Positions 1 to 10,167 of a stretch of DNA of 64,000 bases are shown in pieces. Position 1 is the first letter of the stretch; every line of letters starts with the position of its first letter. This DNA comes from Clytia hemisphaerica (taxonomy: Eukaryota; Cnidaria; Hydrozoa; Leptothecata; Clytiidae): contig CACVBU010000638.1 of the NCBI GenBank assembly GCA_902728285.1, positions 186,001 through 250,000 on the forward strand, given 5' to 3'. Below the pieces are notes generated by a model. That model had not been told where the DNA came from. It searched no databases and saw only the letters and a program-made list of their open reading frames with translations. Position numbers and translations under genes: made by a program.

Positions 1-548
1 TCTCTCTTTTCACTTTCTTCCTTCCGTTTTTGTTCTTCGGCAGATTTTAAGTCTTCTTTTTGCTTCTTGGTAATCTCGGCGTATGTTTTCTTTGATGTTT
101 CCGTCATTATTTCTGCTGTGTGCTTTATTTCCTCCTTTATCATGCTTCTTGTCTTTTCCTCCATCTCTTGTAGTTTTCCTGCCAGAAAGGTTTTGAGGTC
201 ATTTTTGATGGAATCACGGGTTTTTGTGTTGGTGTTGACCTCATTGTTCAGTTTTTGTATGACGTCGTCTTTCTTTTTAAGTTCATTTTGCATCATATGT
301 TGAGTGTTTTTTCCCACTTTATTTCTTAGGTTTTTCGTTATTCGTACGCAGTTTGAACATAAGTAATGATCGTTGTAGGATGTCACGAATATTTGTAATT
401 GATACAGGGGTAACTGTGTGCACTCATAATGAACTGATCTTTTACATTTTTTGCATGTTAAGCGATCCAGGTCATCGTCTTCAGTACATCTTGACGGCGT
501 GCAAGCTTGAGGTGATGAGGCTGCTTCGAAATGCTGATCTTTATCCAT
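1..548 (-). CDS. LINE-type retrotransposon ORF1 protein, 5' part (cut by window edge)
   Basis: The minus strand is open from an ATG at 548 to the left edge, giving about 182 residues with no stop. The N-terminal third carries a Cys/His pattern like a PHD-type zinc finger: a Cys near residue 16, CxxxxxC, then LTCKKC, SVHYEC, and YLCSNC around residue 80. After that comes a long charged, Lys/Glu-rich segment predicted to be coiled coil (for example KLQEMEEKTRSMIKEE). A PHD finger followed by a coiled coil is a known layout of ORF1 proteins in CR1/L2-like non-LTR retrotransposons of invertebrates; such proteins bind element RNA and act as chaperones. The assignment rests on that layout only, because the reverse transcriptase that would confirm it lies outside the window. 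The ORF is undamaged over its visible length, so the copy may be recent. It could alternatively be a host PHD-finger protein. Confidence 0.65.
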   Translation of the reverse strand, partial: MDKDQHFEAASSPQACTPSRCTEDDDLDRLTCKKCKRSVHYECTQLPLYQLQIFVTSYNDHYLCSNCVRITKNLRNKVGKNTQHMMQNELKKKDDVIQKLNNEVNTNTKTRDSIKNDLKTFLAGKLQEMEEKTRSMIKEEIKHTAEIMTETSKKTYAEITKKQKEDLKSAEEQKRKEESEKR

Positions 549-1084
549 TTTGATGTTATTTTCATGAATTTTGATGTTTTTATTTGTTTTCAGCCATTTT
601 TTCGAAGAGCGTTGCAAAAGCGTCTGATCTAGTTGACGTCAAATAAAAACTGGAAGGTAGGGTAGAGGCTTCCCTTAAAACAAAAGATTTTATTAAGGAA
701 GATACATTAACATGAACAAAAGGAGCGTTTCGTGCACTAAAGTATATTTCAGCAAAACAGAAAAGATAAAAAAAAGAGAGAAAAAATGTGAAAAATTGAA
801 TCATATCAATCAGTGTTGTTGATGCGTGAGGACGATTAATCTCAAAACTTCAATCTACTTATTTGGCTTTAAGCGCGACATCAAACTTTTCGTAAAACAC
901 AGTCTACAAACTTACATGAGATTATCAATTAAAAACGACCAATCAGAAGGCTTAAGCAAAATCAATTATCTGTTACCAAAAGATTTTGTGAAGCTACAAA
1001 GAACTGTGATAAACCAGTGTATTCGTTTATCATGAATCTCTTTGTTTGTTGTTAATGGATTTAATTAAGGAAGGTCTGCAGTGT
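549..1084. other. Non-coding stretch upstream of the ORF1
   Basis: AT-rich sequence on the 5' side of the minus-strand ORF1. It may be the element's 5' UTR. Only short chance ORFs on either strand; no recognised repeat or RNA gene. Confidence 0.4.
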
Positions 1085-1530
1085 GAACACGACCAAAGAT
1101 GAAGAGCAAATATTACCTTATTAATTGTCTAGCATACTTATCAGTATGCAGTTTACTATTTACGAATTCCCCAGAAACCTCCAAGTGTAATTGAAGTGAG
1201 TTTCTTTCGAAAGAAATTTTTTCAATGATCCCAAATGTATAACAGTAATTACTAAACTATTAATGTGGAAATGTCACTTTAATTGAATCGAAATAATAGA
1301 CAGACTTTATGTTATGATTTTCTATCACTGACTCTTTTTAAAAAGCATCGATGACATTTTTTAGTTGTGTTCAACGACAGGAATAAAAATATCAACTTTG
1401 AACTTCATCCAAGATCTTAGATGGTCGTCATGGTTACTTTTGTCTTCGTTGATTGCGCGCTGAATAGAATCTCGATTCGTTGGCACAGCGTCGATATATG
1501 ATTTCGACCTGTGCTTTTCACGGTAGATAG
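1085..1530 (-). repeat. Dispersed repeat with a conserved short reading frame, copy 1
   Basis: Two blocks, about 1090-1200 and 1345-1530, reappear in the same order at about 32675-32780 and 33215-33405. On the minus strand the 1345-1530 block reads as protein in both copies (motifs [34 protein letters not shown]) with only a few substitutions. It may be a remnant of a transposon protein or of a dispersed gene exon. Family not recognised. The spacer between the blocks differs between the two copies. Confidence 0.55.
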
Positions 1531-1909
1531 TTTGTTTGGTTATTTTCAGTGGCGACAAAAAGTTGGAGGATAATTTGGCCAATTTTTCTAGTGAGAAGGG
1601 GTCCCAGTAGATCAGTGAGAAGAGGGGGATTTGTGGGGGCTCGAAATACTATTTTCTCGTGAAAATATTTGCTAAATAGTGGAATCCCGAAAATTGAAAT
1701 CAAAAGATAACTATGATAACCGTCACATCGGTTTTTAGAGGGTAAAATAACGGACCAATGACAAAAAATAAGACTAAAAACCGTCACCTGTCTGATTTTA
1801 AAATACCGTTTTCCCATTTCTTTTTTCGTCAAACCCCGTGATACCATACTAAAAAAGGGCCAATCTCGTCACACCGTAAAATTACAACCCCCTGAGAAGT
1901 GGGTGTACA

Positions 1910-2275
1910 CGTTTTTTTTTATTAGAACCTAGTTTATAAGAACATTGATGCTGAAATTCGTCCAAAAATTAAGAACATCTTAAGAACATGCCCAGCCTCA
2001 GTTTGGAAAAAAATGACAAGAAACTACAATTCTTTCCTCTTTTCACGCACTTTTAACTGAACTTAGGAATGAATTTTCTAAAATCGAGAGTCAAATATGA
2101 ATTGTTCAAATTTTACCAATTTTAAGTGCTCTTTATTTTGCATGATATTGTCGATTTAGAGTAGTCTGAAAAATTAAGAACGCATTTAAGAACATTTTAG
2201 GCTGAAAGTTTCTAAAAAAATAAGCACATCCAGGCTCAGCCAAGTTTTAGGTGTTCTAATAAAAAAACGTGTATT
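1910..2275. repeat. MITE, AAGAACAT-array family (ACACGTTTTTTTTAT ends)
   Basis: Ends are inverted (ACACGTTTTTTTTATTAGAA on the left, TAATAAAAAAACGTGT on the right). The interior repeats the octamer AAGAACAT/AAGAACA several times, associated with the word AGGCT. Related copies lie near 4455, 5477, 5828, 18462, 19773 and 41041. Confidence 0.6.
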
Positions 2276-2615
2276 TTGTTGTAGAATCTAAATTAGGTCT
2301 TTTTTCTAGGCTGAATAGGTAATGTCATTGTTTCGCTGGAAGAGTCACACTCCTTAATAGTTTTTTGAGAATTTTTATCTTTTTGTTACAGGTTTATACC
2401 CTATGCCTCGTTATATTTACAAGTACCTCATAAAACAATTCACTAATTATAATGAACAAAAAAATTTCTCATAAATCTCAAAAATTCATACTGACTTAAG
2501 TATATAAAATTTTACATGATGTTATATTATTATTCGATTTTATCATAAGAATTCTTTAGTTACGCATAATAAGCTTTAATGGCCAACTCGTTCTATCATC
2601 CCGGGCTGCCGAAAA

Positions 2616-2914
2616 GGCGTATTCCAATGAAGTATAAGCCCGAAAAGCTAGAATTGAATCTCCCTGGTAGGATTTAAAGCCAACAAATCCTACCAAAGTT
2701 GCGCAGGCTACTGCGACCCGCCTGGTTTTTACACAAATGACAGATTGAAATTAAAACTTACCGAATTTCGAAAACAGTATCACTCAAAAACAAAGGAATT
2801 GCTAGATTTGATCCGTCGTCAAAAATGCGGCGCTTTTTCAAGGCTTAACTTTTTCTTGCCTGAGAAAAATTAAAGAATCGATTCTAACCCTTCGGGCTTA
2901 TACTTCATTGGCGC
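2616..2914. repeat. MITE with CCAATGAAGTATAAGCCCGAA termini
   Basis: Inverted ends CCAATGAAGTATAAGCCC and GGGCTTATACTTCATTGG. The interior has the palindrome TAGGATTTAAAGCC..ATCCTA and the block GCAAGAAAAAGT (inverted here). The same family occurs at about 11577, 12713, 14855, 23936 and 24135. Confidence 0.65.
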
Positions 2915-3217
2915 ATTCTACCTTAGACTCTGCCTTAAGATATTGGTATTAGATATATCAGAAGGAAAGAAATGTGAAAATGTGAGAATACCATTGTCAA
3001 AAGAGGAGTTAAAATGAAAGAACTAAGTACCAATAAGGATTAGGATTATAGAATGGCTACATCGTATCACCTTTTAAAATGGAAAGAATTTTTCTCGAAC
3101 TCCTAGAAAATTTTATCTCATTTTGATCCTTCAGCCTCCCCACTTTAACGGTTGTTCTGCCAGTCCGGGCCTACCCTCCCCTTTACAGAGACTGGCTTAA
3201 AGAATCCATCTATCGTA

Positions 3218-3396
3218 CAGTTGACTCACGCTAATTCAGACTCAAACCGGGAATCTTTTTTATTCAAATAACAGATAGATTCGAATTCGAATTATAGAGA
3301 GTTATTAAAGAGGGTTTTCCCTGACGGGAACTGAGAATAAGTTCGAATTGTAGAAAGATTCGAATAATAGAAATTCGAATAAGCGAGAGTGGACTG
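3218..3396. repeat. pogo/Tigger-like MITE flanked by TA
   Basis: Ends CAGTTGACTCACGCTAATTC and, inverted, CAGTCCACTCTCGCTTATTC. TA lies on both sides. TIRs of the form CAGT..ACTCTCGC.TATTCGAA are typical of pogo-group Tc1/mariner elements. The interior repeats ATTCGAAT-like words. Too short to encode a transposase. Confidence 0.6.
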
Positions 3397-3399
3397 TAC

Positions 3400-3820
3400 A
3401 AACTTTCGCGAGCAGAAACTTTCGCGAGGACGAAAAATCGCGAAATTCACGACATTTACTTTCGCGAATTTAACGGAAAAATATTTTTCGCGAGCATAAA
3501 CTTTCGCGAATCAAGACGTAAAATTGAGAATTTTCACATGAAAAAATGGCTTAGAGACACAAATACTTCTTGGGTTGGCTTGAAACATTTGTCCTTTGAC
3601 TTATTAGTCTTTTAGCAGGCTAAAAAGTGCCATAAAAGTTACATTTTATTCAAAGTTTGAAGTTTTACAGATTTTCTATTTTGTCAAGAATTTTTCGCGA
3701 GCATAAACTTTCGCGAATGGCCCTTCCTAGAATTTTTAAAGACATTTACTTTCGCGAAAAGGGCCAAAATTCGCGAAAATCGCGAAAGTTTCTGCTCGCG
3801 AAAGTTTCTACGCCTAAAGT
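3400..3820. repeat. Inverted-repeat element built of TTTCGCGAA motifs
   Basis: Terminal inverted repeats AAACTTTCGCGAGCAGAAAC and GTTTCTGCTCGCGAAAGTTT. The interior carries about a dozen TCGCGA palindromes spaced 15-60 bp apart, several as TTTACTTTCGCGAA. A short fragment of the same family lies at about 41460-41527. No coding capacity. Confidence 0.65.
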
Positions 3821-4022
3821 ATTATCCATTAACTATTGTGATTTCAAATGAAACAAAAACCAGGTCGGTGTTAAAGCAAAACACATGTCTGGTCAATGGA
3901 ATAACCATACTGTCTTTCTACGTTTCTTTCATTCTTCTAATGAAATTGAAGATTTCAGATATTAAGTAAAGAATAAAGATAGACATTATTATACCAGTAT
4001 AACTCCATCCGTTTACTGAAGC

Positions 4023-7000
4023 TTATTTACCGTTATAAGCGCTCAACAGATGAACAAAAGTCTCATCTTCTCGTGCTCCCGTAAGAAATTCTTCTAAACT
4101 CAATTTACAGTCTTTGTTAAGGTCCATCTTATTGAAAACATTAGACATTCTTGATTTACTCATGATATTTTCATCGTCAATAGCACCAACCATATTTTGA
4201 ACAGCTTTCATGATACTGAAGAGTTCGTTTTGTGTGATGAAACCGTTTCCATCGATATCATATATTTGGAATGCCCATCGTAATTTTTCATCGATAGAAC
4301 CTCGAGTTGTGACGGATAGTGACATGATGAATTCGCGGAAATCTGTTGGAAAAGAGAGGAATATTTAGACGAGGCACACTCCATTATCATCTTACAAGGT
4401 TTTTGATTTTTTAACTTACCCAAATTTCCATTATACCCTTTTTTGTAAGAAAAACTTTTTAAGAACACGAGGCTCAATTTTGTCCAAACTCTTATAAGGA
4501 TTAACCGAGTCTCAGATTTAAAAAATGCTGATAGTGAAAATACTGATTCTAAGCCCTATTAAAGGTTACAAAGCCGAGCCTTAGCCAAGGATTTCTGGTT
4601 TTTATAAAAAAAGCGTGTAAAAAATCTTCTGACCACAACTTTACCATCTCAATTCTATCGGTCTATTTACTCATTCCAGAAGTTGTACCATAGAAAGGGT
4701 TTAACATCCGCGCTTTTGCATGATGTATTTGATTTGATTGTAATTAATGATTCTATGCTAATGTGGATGTGGAAGATATTTCCAGCATTTTTTCTTTTGT
4801 TTTTTTTCGGTGTTTCATTGGCTCAAAATTCGTTACACATATTTTTGATTTAAAAAAGATTAGGCTCATGGAAAGTAGAAAAGCAACATCTGAAACTTTT
4901 CTTGCTTAGAGCATGTTATTAAATTTTTGATTCTTAAACAACTATTCTTGACTCTAAAAATGTTGTCTGCAAATATTCTGACATTTTAGAGGAAGGTGTT
5001 CAGAGTGGGGAGGTGCATCTTTCAAACTCCAAAACAAGAAATTATGATTTATAACGTCTACGAAGCTTTTATCAAAACTATATATGAGCATACTATAAGA
5101 ATATAAGGTTTCGACCCCCGGGGGGGGGGCAGCTGGGCAAAAAGACCGACGGGTATGTGCGGGTCCTAAGGGTACCTTTTCCAATATGTTTAAAAAATGC
5201 ACTGTAAGGGTCGGAAAAACTAAAGATGCACTGTAAGGGTAGAAATTTAAGAAAATTTCTGAAAAATCTAGATATTTTGACCAAAAATGCTAGAATTTTG
5301 ATAATTTTTTGCACGCCGAAAGGGATCGAAAATTTGGGGGAAAATGCACTCTAAGGGTATGATTTTCACTGATTTTTGCTGCACTGTAAGGTTGCAATTT
5401 TAAAAGCCAATTTTCGGTCTGCACATACTGTCAGTCCGCAAACCCAGTGCCCCCCCGGGGGGGGGGGGTTCGATGACCAAAATGTTAAGAACAAGTTAAG
5501 AACAATTTAAGGCTTTGAGGACTCAAAAAACATCCTATTCCTTAGGAAAATGGTAAAAAATATTTACACAATGGTCAAAATAAAAACATGCTAAGAATAT
5601 TTTTAGGCTTACATTTCAAAAAATGAAGAACATCCGAAGGCTACAAAAATTGTGGATGTTCTTATAAAAAAAAAGTCTACAAAGCTAATATCAAAACTTT
5701 TGCCTTTCAAGAATTTCAAGAATTTCAAGAATTGACATTTGTCACCTTAAAAATCACATTTCCAAAAAGTTTTACTTTAAAGACGTTAAATTCATGTTTA
5801 ATATTAATCTTGCCAAGGTTGCATACGTTTTTTATAAGAACATCTAACATTTTTCAAGCCTTCGGATGTTCTTAACTTTTTGAGTTTTAAGCCTAAAAAT
5901 ATTCTCAACATGTTCTTTTTTTTACCTTTTTTGAGTACTTTTGTCCATTTTCCTAAGAAATCGGGTGTTTTAGAGTCCGCGAAGCCTTAAAATATTTTTA
6001 ACTTGTTCTCAGTATTTTGGCTATCGAAGCCTTATGTTCTTATAAAGTTATTTCTTATAAAAAACACGTGTAATTGTAATAACATACCAAATTTGTAAAT
6101 TAAAGTTAAACCTTTTGATACTATATCTAAGGTTCTAGAAAATGGACAAAAAGGTTAACCTTTGTGGGAATGAAACAATACATAAATAAATAGTCTATAT
6201 TGTCCTAATATTTGTGAAATAAGCGTTAAAATCATTTATCTTCTACTGAGTACAATCTACAATGCCCTAATGCCAAACTGAAACTGAAAAAGATTATCTT
6301 AGACAAAGCTCGAAAATTGGGATTATTTCTTTTGAAGTAAACTCACTTAAATAGATGGAAGAATTGTAAAATGCTAGTTGTATGACATCACTGTGTCACA
6401 GACCAACTGGGACCCTAGCCCCACTGGAAAGTTTGGCAGAAATTTCGTCCCCCGTGGGAAAAGACCCTGTAATTTCAGCGCCACTGGGGAATTGAGTTTG
6501 ATTTCCTCCCCATTTGAAATTCCATGTTTAAAAATTGCACTCATAAACCATCTCCACTGGATTTTTTAACCTTGGAACAATAGAATTTCCAACGCCATTG
6601 GGATTTCAATGGGAATGTTTATCTCCACTGAGGAAAAAAGTTCCACCGGGGCTGTAAGACATGTAAAATGCTAGTTGTAATTCAAAGACAGAATCTACTC
6701 AAGCTTAACATGATGATATGTGTTCTCTGCCCGGGGGGGGGGGGTACTAGGGTTGGTGAATGAGGGGTATGTGCGGACGGGACCTCCGAAAACCGACCCT
6801 TAGAGAGACCAAATTTTAGTGAAAAAGTGACCCTTAGAGAGAATTTCCTATACCCTTAGTGAGACTTTTTTGTAATTTTTTCCCTCGAGATCAAAATTTT
6901 ATTCTAAAAATCGTGGTTTTTCCCACCCTTAGAGAGACTACTTTGAAATTTCCTGATTTTTGTAACCCTTAGAGAGACTTTGAAAGGTGAAAAACCCGAC

Positions 7001-9164
7001 CCTTACCGTCCGCACATACCCAGCACCTATTTTTGCCGAGGTTCTCTGTCTTCAATTCTTTGAATATCAAAGTTCTTTATGTCCATCGCCTCATGTTAAA
7101 ATTTAACACCCCCTTCTCACAGACCCATTGGGAACACTTCCCACTGGAAAAATCGGCCAAAATATCGTCCCCAGTGAAAAATTATCCTGAAATTTTTGTC
7201 CCGCTGAAAATGATCAGATAAGCAAACCCACACTGCAAAATATTGTGCTTAATTTTTGGCTAGAAAACAATGGATTTCAAATCCCCAGCCAGAAAAAACA
7301 TAGGAATATGAATCCGCATCGAGTTTTGGTCCGTTATTTTTATCCTCACTGGCTAATAAAATCCCACTGGGTTTGTGAGAAGGGGTGTATTTTAGAGGGA
7401 GCTAAACTCTATCCATTTTATCTACCTTTTATAAAAGGTATATTTTGGAGGAAGCTAAACTGTGTTGTTCATAGTATACTTGACCCTTTTGTGTCTCGAC
7501 CACAACATAGTTGCTAAGAAAAAAAAGAAAAGACGATTCAACATTGACAAATTGTGGTTGTTTTTAAACTATGCGGAAATCCTCGAAATAGATCTAGATC
7601 AAAAGGTCATAGCATAGCCTTTAACCTTCGACTTTTTGATAGTCCATATTTTAACAATTGTCAATAGTCAATAGTCATTTCAATTATCCATCCGACACTT
7701 TTATTCCATTCTCTCGTTCAATAAAGTGGTCACCAAGCGTCAATAATGCGTTGATAAAAGCTCGTTTATAGTTTTTTTTCGATCCACTATTACTAATAGT
7801 TGGAATTCTAAACTGTTTATACCTTGAGGAAAGCAAAAATATTTTCATGAAAATGTTAACATTTTTGTAACAGACCCTATGCGGAAATGCTCGAAATAGA
7901 TAAGTATCAAAAGGTCACAGCATAGCCTTTAACCTTGGATGTTTTACTAGTCCATATTTTAACAATATTCATCGAAAGATATTCCAAAAGAATTCCATAG
8001 CTAAAATTCTTAAAGAATCAAAAAACTTCTAAGAATCGCTAACGACCGTGAGAAAAATACCCTGATCATGAAAAAGTTCCTATTCGAGTTCACCAAATAT
8101 ATGCGACTTCCGAATTAGATCTACTGTACTATCTTTCGATTCCGTGTAATTCGCACGAAAAATGTCAAATAAAACACCCCTGTCTCACAACAAGAATTTG
8201 TATTGTTTCCAGCCCAAAAATTCATGTGATGATGGTTAGTTCAAGTTTTCCATTAAAGTGAATAAACAAAGTTAATTTCCAAGTGGGGCTGAAATTGTAG
8301 GGTATTTTTACAAACGGGGACGAAATTTCGGGCAAATTTCTCATTGGGGCTGGGGTGCCAGCAGGTCTGTGACACAGGGGTGTAATCGAGTGTATAGACA
8401 GACTCTCTAAATGTAAAATATGTACAGTTTTTAGCCAATTAGATTTTCTTAGCTTTCTAGTTTTAGCAAAATTGTAGCAAAAGTCGATTCGAGGCTGTTT
8501 GATCTAAATTTAGAAGCTCATGTTCGACAGCCGTAATACAAATAGCCTTGTTAACCTGGTTGAAAACCTTTTGGTTTATTTTTGATGTTCCTGTTTTTTC
8601 GCCTTGTCTTTTTAAAGCGATTTGAGAACCGATATCAGAAGGCAGCACATGCGTACAATTGACTCTTTCTGTAATTCGATCTTCACAGGACCAAATATGT
8701 TCTTCGAATTAGAGAAAGATTCAAATTAAAGAGAGTAGTTTAAAGACATTCCAGTTGAGGGACCCGCAATATTTTAGTTCGAGTTACAGAGAGATTCGAA
8801 TAATAGAGATTCTAATTAGAACGAGTTAATTCAATTATTGTGCAAAGCTTGAAACTTTCTGACCCTGGGTTTACACGATTTCCAGAGTATAATAAAGGAA
8901 ATAATCAAGAGACTCACCTATGTTACCATCACTGTTATAATCAAAGGTACGAAACACATGTTGTGCAAATTTCGCTGCATTCCCATGTGCGTAGAACGAA
9001 CCATACAGTTTAATGAATTGTTCCTTGCTCATTTGATTGTCAGGACATTCCTTCAGGAAACCGTTATACCATTTCTTCAACTCTTTGCTATCGAAATGAG
9101 TATGATTGACCAACTCACATAGTTGCTGAGGTGGTATTTTACTTTTTGATCCATGCACACCCAT
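4023..9164 (-). CDS. Neuronal calcium sensor family EF-hand protein (hippocalcin/visinin-like), complete, 2 exons
   Basis: Exon 1 is 8918-9164 and exon 2 is 4023-4342. Donor GTGAGT and acceptor CAACAG split a Asp codon, and the joined frame gives 188 aa, the usual family length. The protein starts MGVHGSK, an N-myristoylation signal (Gly2, Ser6). EF-hand 1 is degenerate with the Cys-Pro pair (KECPDNQ) diagnostic of neuronal calcium sensors. EF2 (DYNSDGNIDFREF) and EF3 (DIDGNGFITQNE) look functional. EF4 (DLNKDCKLSLEE) keeps the acidic ends but has Cys where most relatives have Gly, so Ca binding there is less sure. Family members change membrane association on Ca binding and regulate channels, receptor kinases or cyclases. 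I cannot say whether it is orthologous to hippocalcin, neurocalcin, VILIP or frequenin. The stop TAA overlaps a possible donor (G/GTAAAT), so an alternative C-terminus is conceivable. Confidence 0.93.
4455..4617. repeat. Diverged AAGAACA-array MITE in the calcium-sensor intron
   Basis: Contains TTTAAGAACACGAGGCT and ends TTATAAAAAAAGCGTGT. Diverged from the family seen at 5828 and 18462. Confidence 0.4.
5115..5469. repeat. G-run-capped element, CACTGTAAGGGT type (copy 1)
   Basis: Opens with CCCCCGGGGGGGGGG and closes with CCCCCCCGGGGGGGG. Just inside the caps are inverted blocks (GGGTATGTGCGGGTC on the left, GCACATACTGTCAGTCCGCA on the right). The motif CACTGTAAGGGT or a one-base variant recurs about five times in one orientation. 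Copy 2 at 40014-40358 is nearly identical, which implies recent movement or conversion. No ORF of note. Confidence 0.7.
5477..5675. repeat. AAGAACA-array MITE, truncated
   Basis: Begins with TCGATGACCAAAATGTTAAGAACAAG and ends CTTATAAAAAAAAAGT. Directly abuts the G-run-capped element. Left end missing. Confidence 0.5.
5828..6072. repeat. AAGAACAT-array MITE
   Basis: Inverted ends CGTTTTTTATAAGAACATC and TTCTTATAAAAAACACG. The interior holds GCCTTCGGATGTTCTTAA, AAGCCTAAAAATATTCTC and AAGCCTTAAAATATTTTTA in the order shared by the copies at 18462 and 41041. Confidence 0.65.
6392..6655. repeat. CCCACTGG-array MITE (ACACCCC family), diverged
   Basis: Begins TGTGTCACAGACCAACTGGG and ends CCGGGGCTGTAAGAC. 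Between them CCCCACTGG/CCACTGGG words recur about every 20-40 bp. Confidence 0.55.
6731..7028. repeat. G-run-capped element, CCCTTAGAGAGAC type
   Basis: A run of about 13 G after CCC, then TACTAGGG and GGGTATGTGCGGACGG. The right end has the inverted CCGTCCGCACATACCC but no C-run. The interior carries the motif ACCCTTAGAGAGAC about six times in one orientation. Same architecture as the 5115 element but a different internal motif. Confidence 0.65.
7109..7396. repeat. CCCACTGG-array MITE (ACACCCC family), best copy
   Basis: Inverted ends ACCCCCTTCTCACAGACCCA and TGGGTTTGTGAGAAGGGGTG. The interior is studded with CCCCACTGG-like words. Copies also at 6392, 8173, 9906, 10168 and 16430, with fragments near 16815 and 62674. 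Confidence 0.7.
7572..7966 (+). repeat. Direct duplication of about 95 bp
   Basis: The sequence at 7572-7665 (starting TATGCGGAAATCCTCGAAAT) recurs at 7876-7966 with a few changes; both copies end TCCATATTTTAACAAT. The 210 bp between them shows nothing recognisable. Confidence 0.6.
8173..8383. repeat. CCCACTGG-array MITE
   Basis: Left ACACCCCTGTCTCACAA, right GTCTGTGACACAGGGGTGT inverted. The interior has TTCCAAGTGGGGCTGAAATT and TCATTGGGGCTGGG. Confidence 0.6.
8653..8830. repeat. Diverged pogo-like MITE
   Basis: Starts TACAATTGACTCTTTCTGTAATTCGA and ends ATTCGAATAATAGAGATTCTAATTAGAAC. It matches the ends of the 3218 element with many changes. Lies 90 bp from the exon 1 donor of the calcium-sensor gene. 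Confidence 0.45.
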
Positions 9165-9905
9165 AATAAGATATTCAAATATTTAGATGATCTATATATG
9201 AATAATGTTAGATTTCTTGTCAACAGTTTGTTTTCAAAAATCTCTTTCGGTTCACTAAGGGTGAATTATTATGAGACTTGGAGGAAATCTCTTGACTCAG
9301 TTCAAAATATACCACGATACAGAAGATATTTAAAAATGGTTCTCTCTTCCAATCCAAAATGTTTGTCGCTCTGGATATCTTTCACAAAGATATATACGTC
9401 CCTATAAATGACTCGGTGGTCTCTTCAAGAAAATCACTTCGTTGTGCAAATTCAAATCTATCCAACAATGTGTAAAGACTAAAAGACGTTTTCTCGCACT
9501 CCTTTCACTCTTTCTTGCGTTTTAAGAGGTTTGTATATTTATCTTGTATGATGATTAGTGAGATTTAATACAACAACCTTTATGGTCAAATGCCAAGTTT
9601 ATCAAAACAAGTACTTGATGACCTTATCTCTTTTATATTGACAAATTTTTGGGATTCAAATTTCATCAAAAAAGATCATAAGATTATTTTTCTCATTAAA
9701 TCTACTTTAAAGGATATATTTTTCCTTTCCCTAAAATAACAATAAAATTATATAAATAACAATGTTTAATCTAGCTGACATGACTTCAAAAGACTTTAAA
9801 AGTCCCTGATAAATTTTACTTCTACTTTTAGACTCAAACATTAACAAAGTTTTATCCACTTTATAATAACACATCCATTTGGAAAACTTATCCGAATGTT
9901 TAAAT
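9165..9905. other. Upstream region of the calcium-sensor gene, no gene seen
   Basis: AT-rich. Expected to hold the promoter and 5' UTR of the minus-strand calcium sensor, but I see no convincing TATA box or other element. An 84-codon plus-strand ORF has no coding character. Confidence 0.4.
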
Positions 9906-10109
9906 ACATCCCAGTGTCACAGACCTGTTGGGGCACCAGCCCTAGTGGAAAATCTGACAAGATCTTGTCTTCGGTGGAAAAAATACCCTAGAATTTTTTT
10001 AACCTTGGAAGAATAAGAATTTTTATCCCCATTGTGCATTGAGATTTCAATCGAAATTTTTATCCCCACTGTAGGAAAAAGTTTCAACGGGGTTGTGAGA
10101 CAGGGGTGT
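9906..10109. repeat. CCCACTGG-array MITE with target duplication
   Basis: Left ACATCCCAGTGTCACAGACC, right GGTTGTGAGACAGGGGTGT. GTTTAAAT occurs immediately before the left end and again at the right end, consistent with a 7-8 bp target-site duplication (hAT-like length). Confidence 0.6.
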
Positions 10110-10167
10110 TTAAATGAAAAGTATTTCTGATTTGCAGTTAGTTCAGAAACTCGATATTTTTCTATAA

